From NCBI GenBank assembly GCA_030043575.1, contig JASHXK010000632.1:1-5132 (forward strand): a stretch of 5,132 bases of DNA, written 5' to 3'. The number at the start of each line of letters is the position of its first letter. Within the stretch, counting starts at the first letter, position 1. The translations under genes were made by a program, and so were the position numbers. Source of the stretch: Terriglobales bacterium. GTDB taxonomy: Bacteria; Acidobacteriota; Terriglobia; Terriglobales; Acidobacteriaceae. Shown in pieces: positions 4,806 through 5,132 of this stretch. The notes beneath the pieces were generated by a model. That model saw only the letters and a list, made by a program, of their open reading frames with translations, was not told the origin of the DNA and did not search any database.

Positions 4806-5132
4806 CTAATTGTTCTCGACCGGCTTGGGATACGGGCCGCGATAGCCGATCTGATGCGAGATGCGGCGGGCGGCTTCTTTCACCATGTCGGAGATATGAG
4901 GGACGGCGTCGCGGGGAACGTCGTTAATGGTGCCGGTGGAAGCGATGGCGGCTTCCACCCCGCCTTCGCCGTTGAAGATGGGCGCGCCGACACAACGCGC
5001 GCCCAGGCTGTTCTCTTCGTCATCCACGGCATAGCCCAACTGGCGCACGCGCTCCAGTTCATGCAGTAATTTCGGCATCGTCGTGATGGTGTGCGTCGTC
5101 AGCTTCTTCAGACCGCGCTGACGAAGGATGGC
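4806..5132 (-). CDS. IclR-family transcriptional regulator, C-terminal effector-binding part (N-terminal part outside window)
   Basis: The visible 108 residues are the C-terminal half of an IclR effector-binding domain. After AILRQRGLKKLTTHTIT come LLHELERVRQLGYAVDDEEN, the GARCVGAPIFNGEGGVEAAI ligand-binding core, a TGTINDVPRD segment and the closing helix ISDMVKEAARRISHQIGY. In this family the domain binds a small metabolite and controls the DNA-binding state of an N-terminal winged helix, which here lies beyond the right edge. The frame is open to base 5132 on the minus strand; the ATG at 5076-5078 is internal, because family sequence continues upstream of it. The stop (TAG, 4806-4808) faces the stop of the exported-protein gene 32 bp away, so the two are convergent and unlikely to be functionally linked. 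The effector and target genes cannot be told from this fragment. Confidence 0.92.
   Translation of the reverse strand, partial: AILRQRGLKKLTTHTITTMPKLLHELERVRQLGYAVDDEENSLGARCVGAPIFNGEGGVEAAIASTGTINDVPRDAVPHISDMVKEAARRISHQIGYRGPYPKPVENN

Noticed and set aside
4734..5069. A 111-codon plus-strand frame opposite the IclR gene
   Set aside because: The minus strand clearly encodes conserved IclR sequence there; the plus frame is Gly/Ala-rich antisense without motifs.

Overview
The window looks like ordinary chromosomal DNA from a moderately GC-rich bacterium. The closest match I recognise is the phylum Acidobacteriota (Koribacter/Terriglobia type). That placement is an inference from the style of the ECF sigma factor and its small soluble zinc-finger partner, and from the small acidic zinc-ribbon protein beside tsaD. 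No search was run. I see no insertion sequence, phage gene, CRISPR array, tRNA or rRNA.

Layout from left to right. (1) The 3' part of tsaD (+), cut by the window edge just before its metal-binding HxEGH motif. (2) A convergent gene on the minus strand for a very small acidic zinc-ribbon-like protein. It has a near-consensus sigma-70 promoter, and a GC-rich stem-loop sits between it and tsaD. (3) A non-coding leader of about 350 bp. (4) An ECF-type sigma-70 factor (+), followed by a small soluble zf-HC2 (ZAS-type) anti-sigma factor. (5) An intergenic stretch with a weak hairpin and a promoter carrying a perfect TATAAT. (6) A cyclopropane-fatty-acyl-phospholipid synthase (cfa). (7) A probable exported protein with two beta-sandwich domains, starting just after cfa and probably co-transcribed with it. 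(8) The 3' part of an IclR-family regulator on the minus strand, convergent with the exported protein and cut by the right edge.

How the genes work together. The sigma/anti-sigma pair forms a regulatory module in which the zinc-finger protein would hold the sigma factor in the cytoplasm until a redox-type or other signal releases it. Cfa modifies membrane lipids, and the exported protein acts outside the cytoplasm, so a link to envelope stress is plausible. However, cfa has its own sigma-70-like promoter, and nothing in the sequence proves that the ECF factor controls it.

I found no clearly new system. The points most worth a second look concern translation starts. The sigma gene must begin at TTG unless a single-base frameshift separates it from a better-placed upstream GTG. 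The anti-sigma gene is preceded by a 17-codon reading frame with a good ribosome site whose stop overlaps its ATG.
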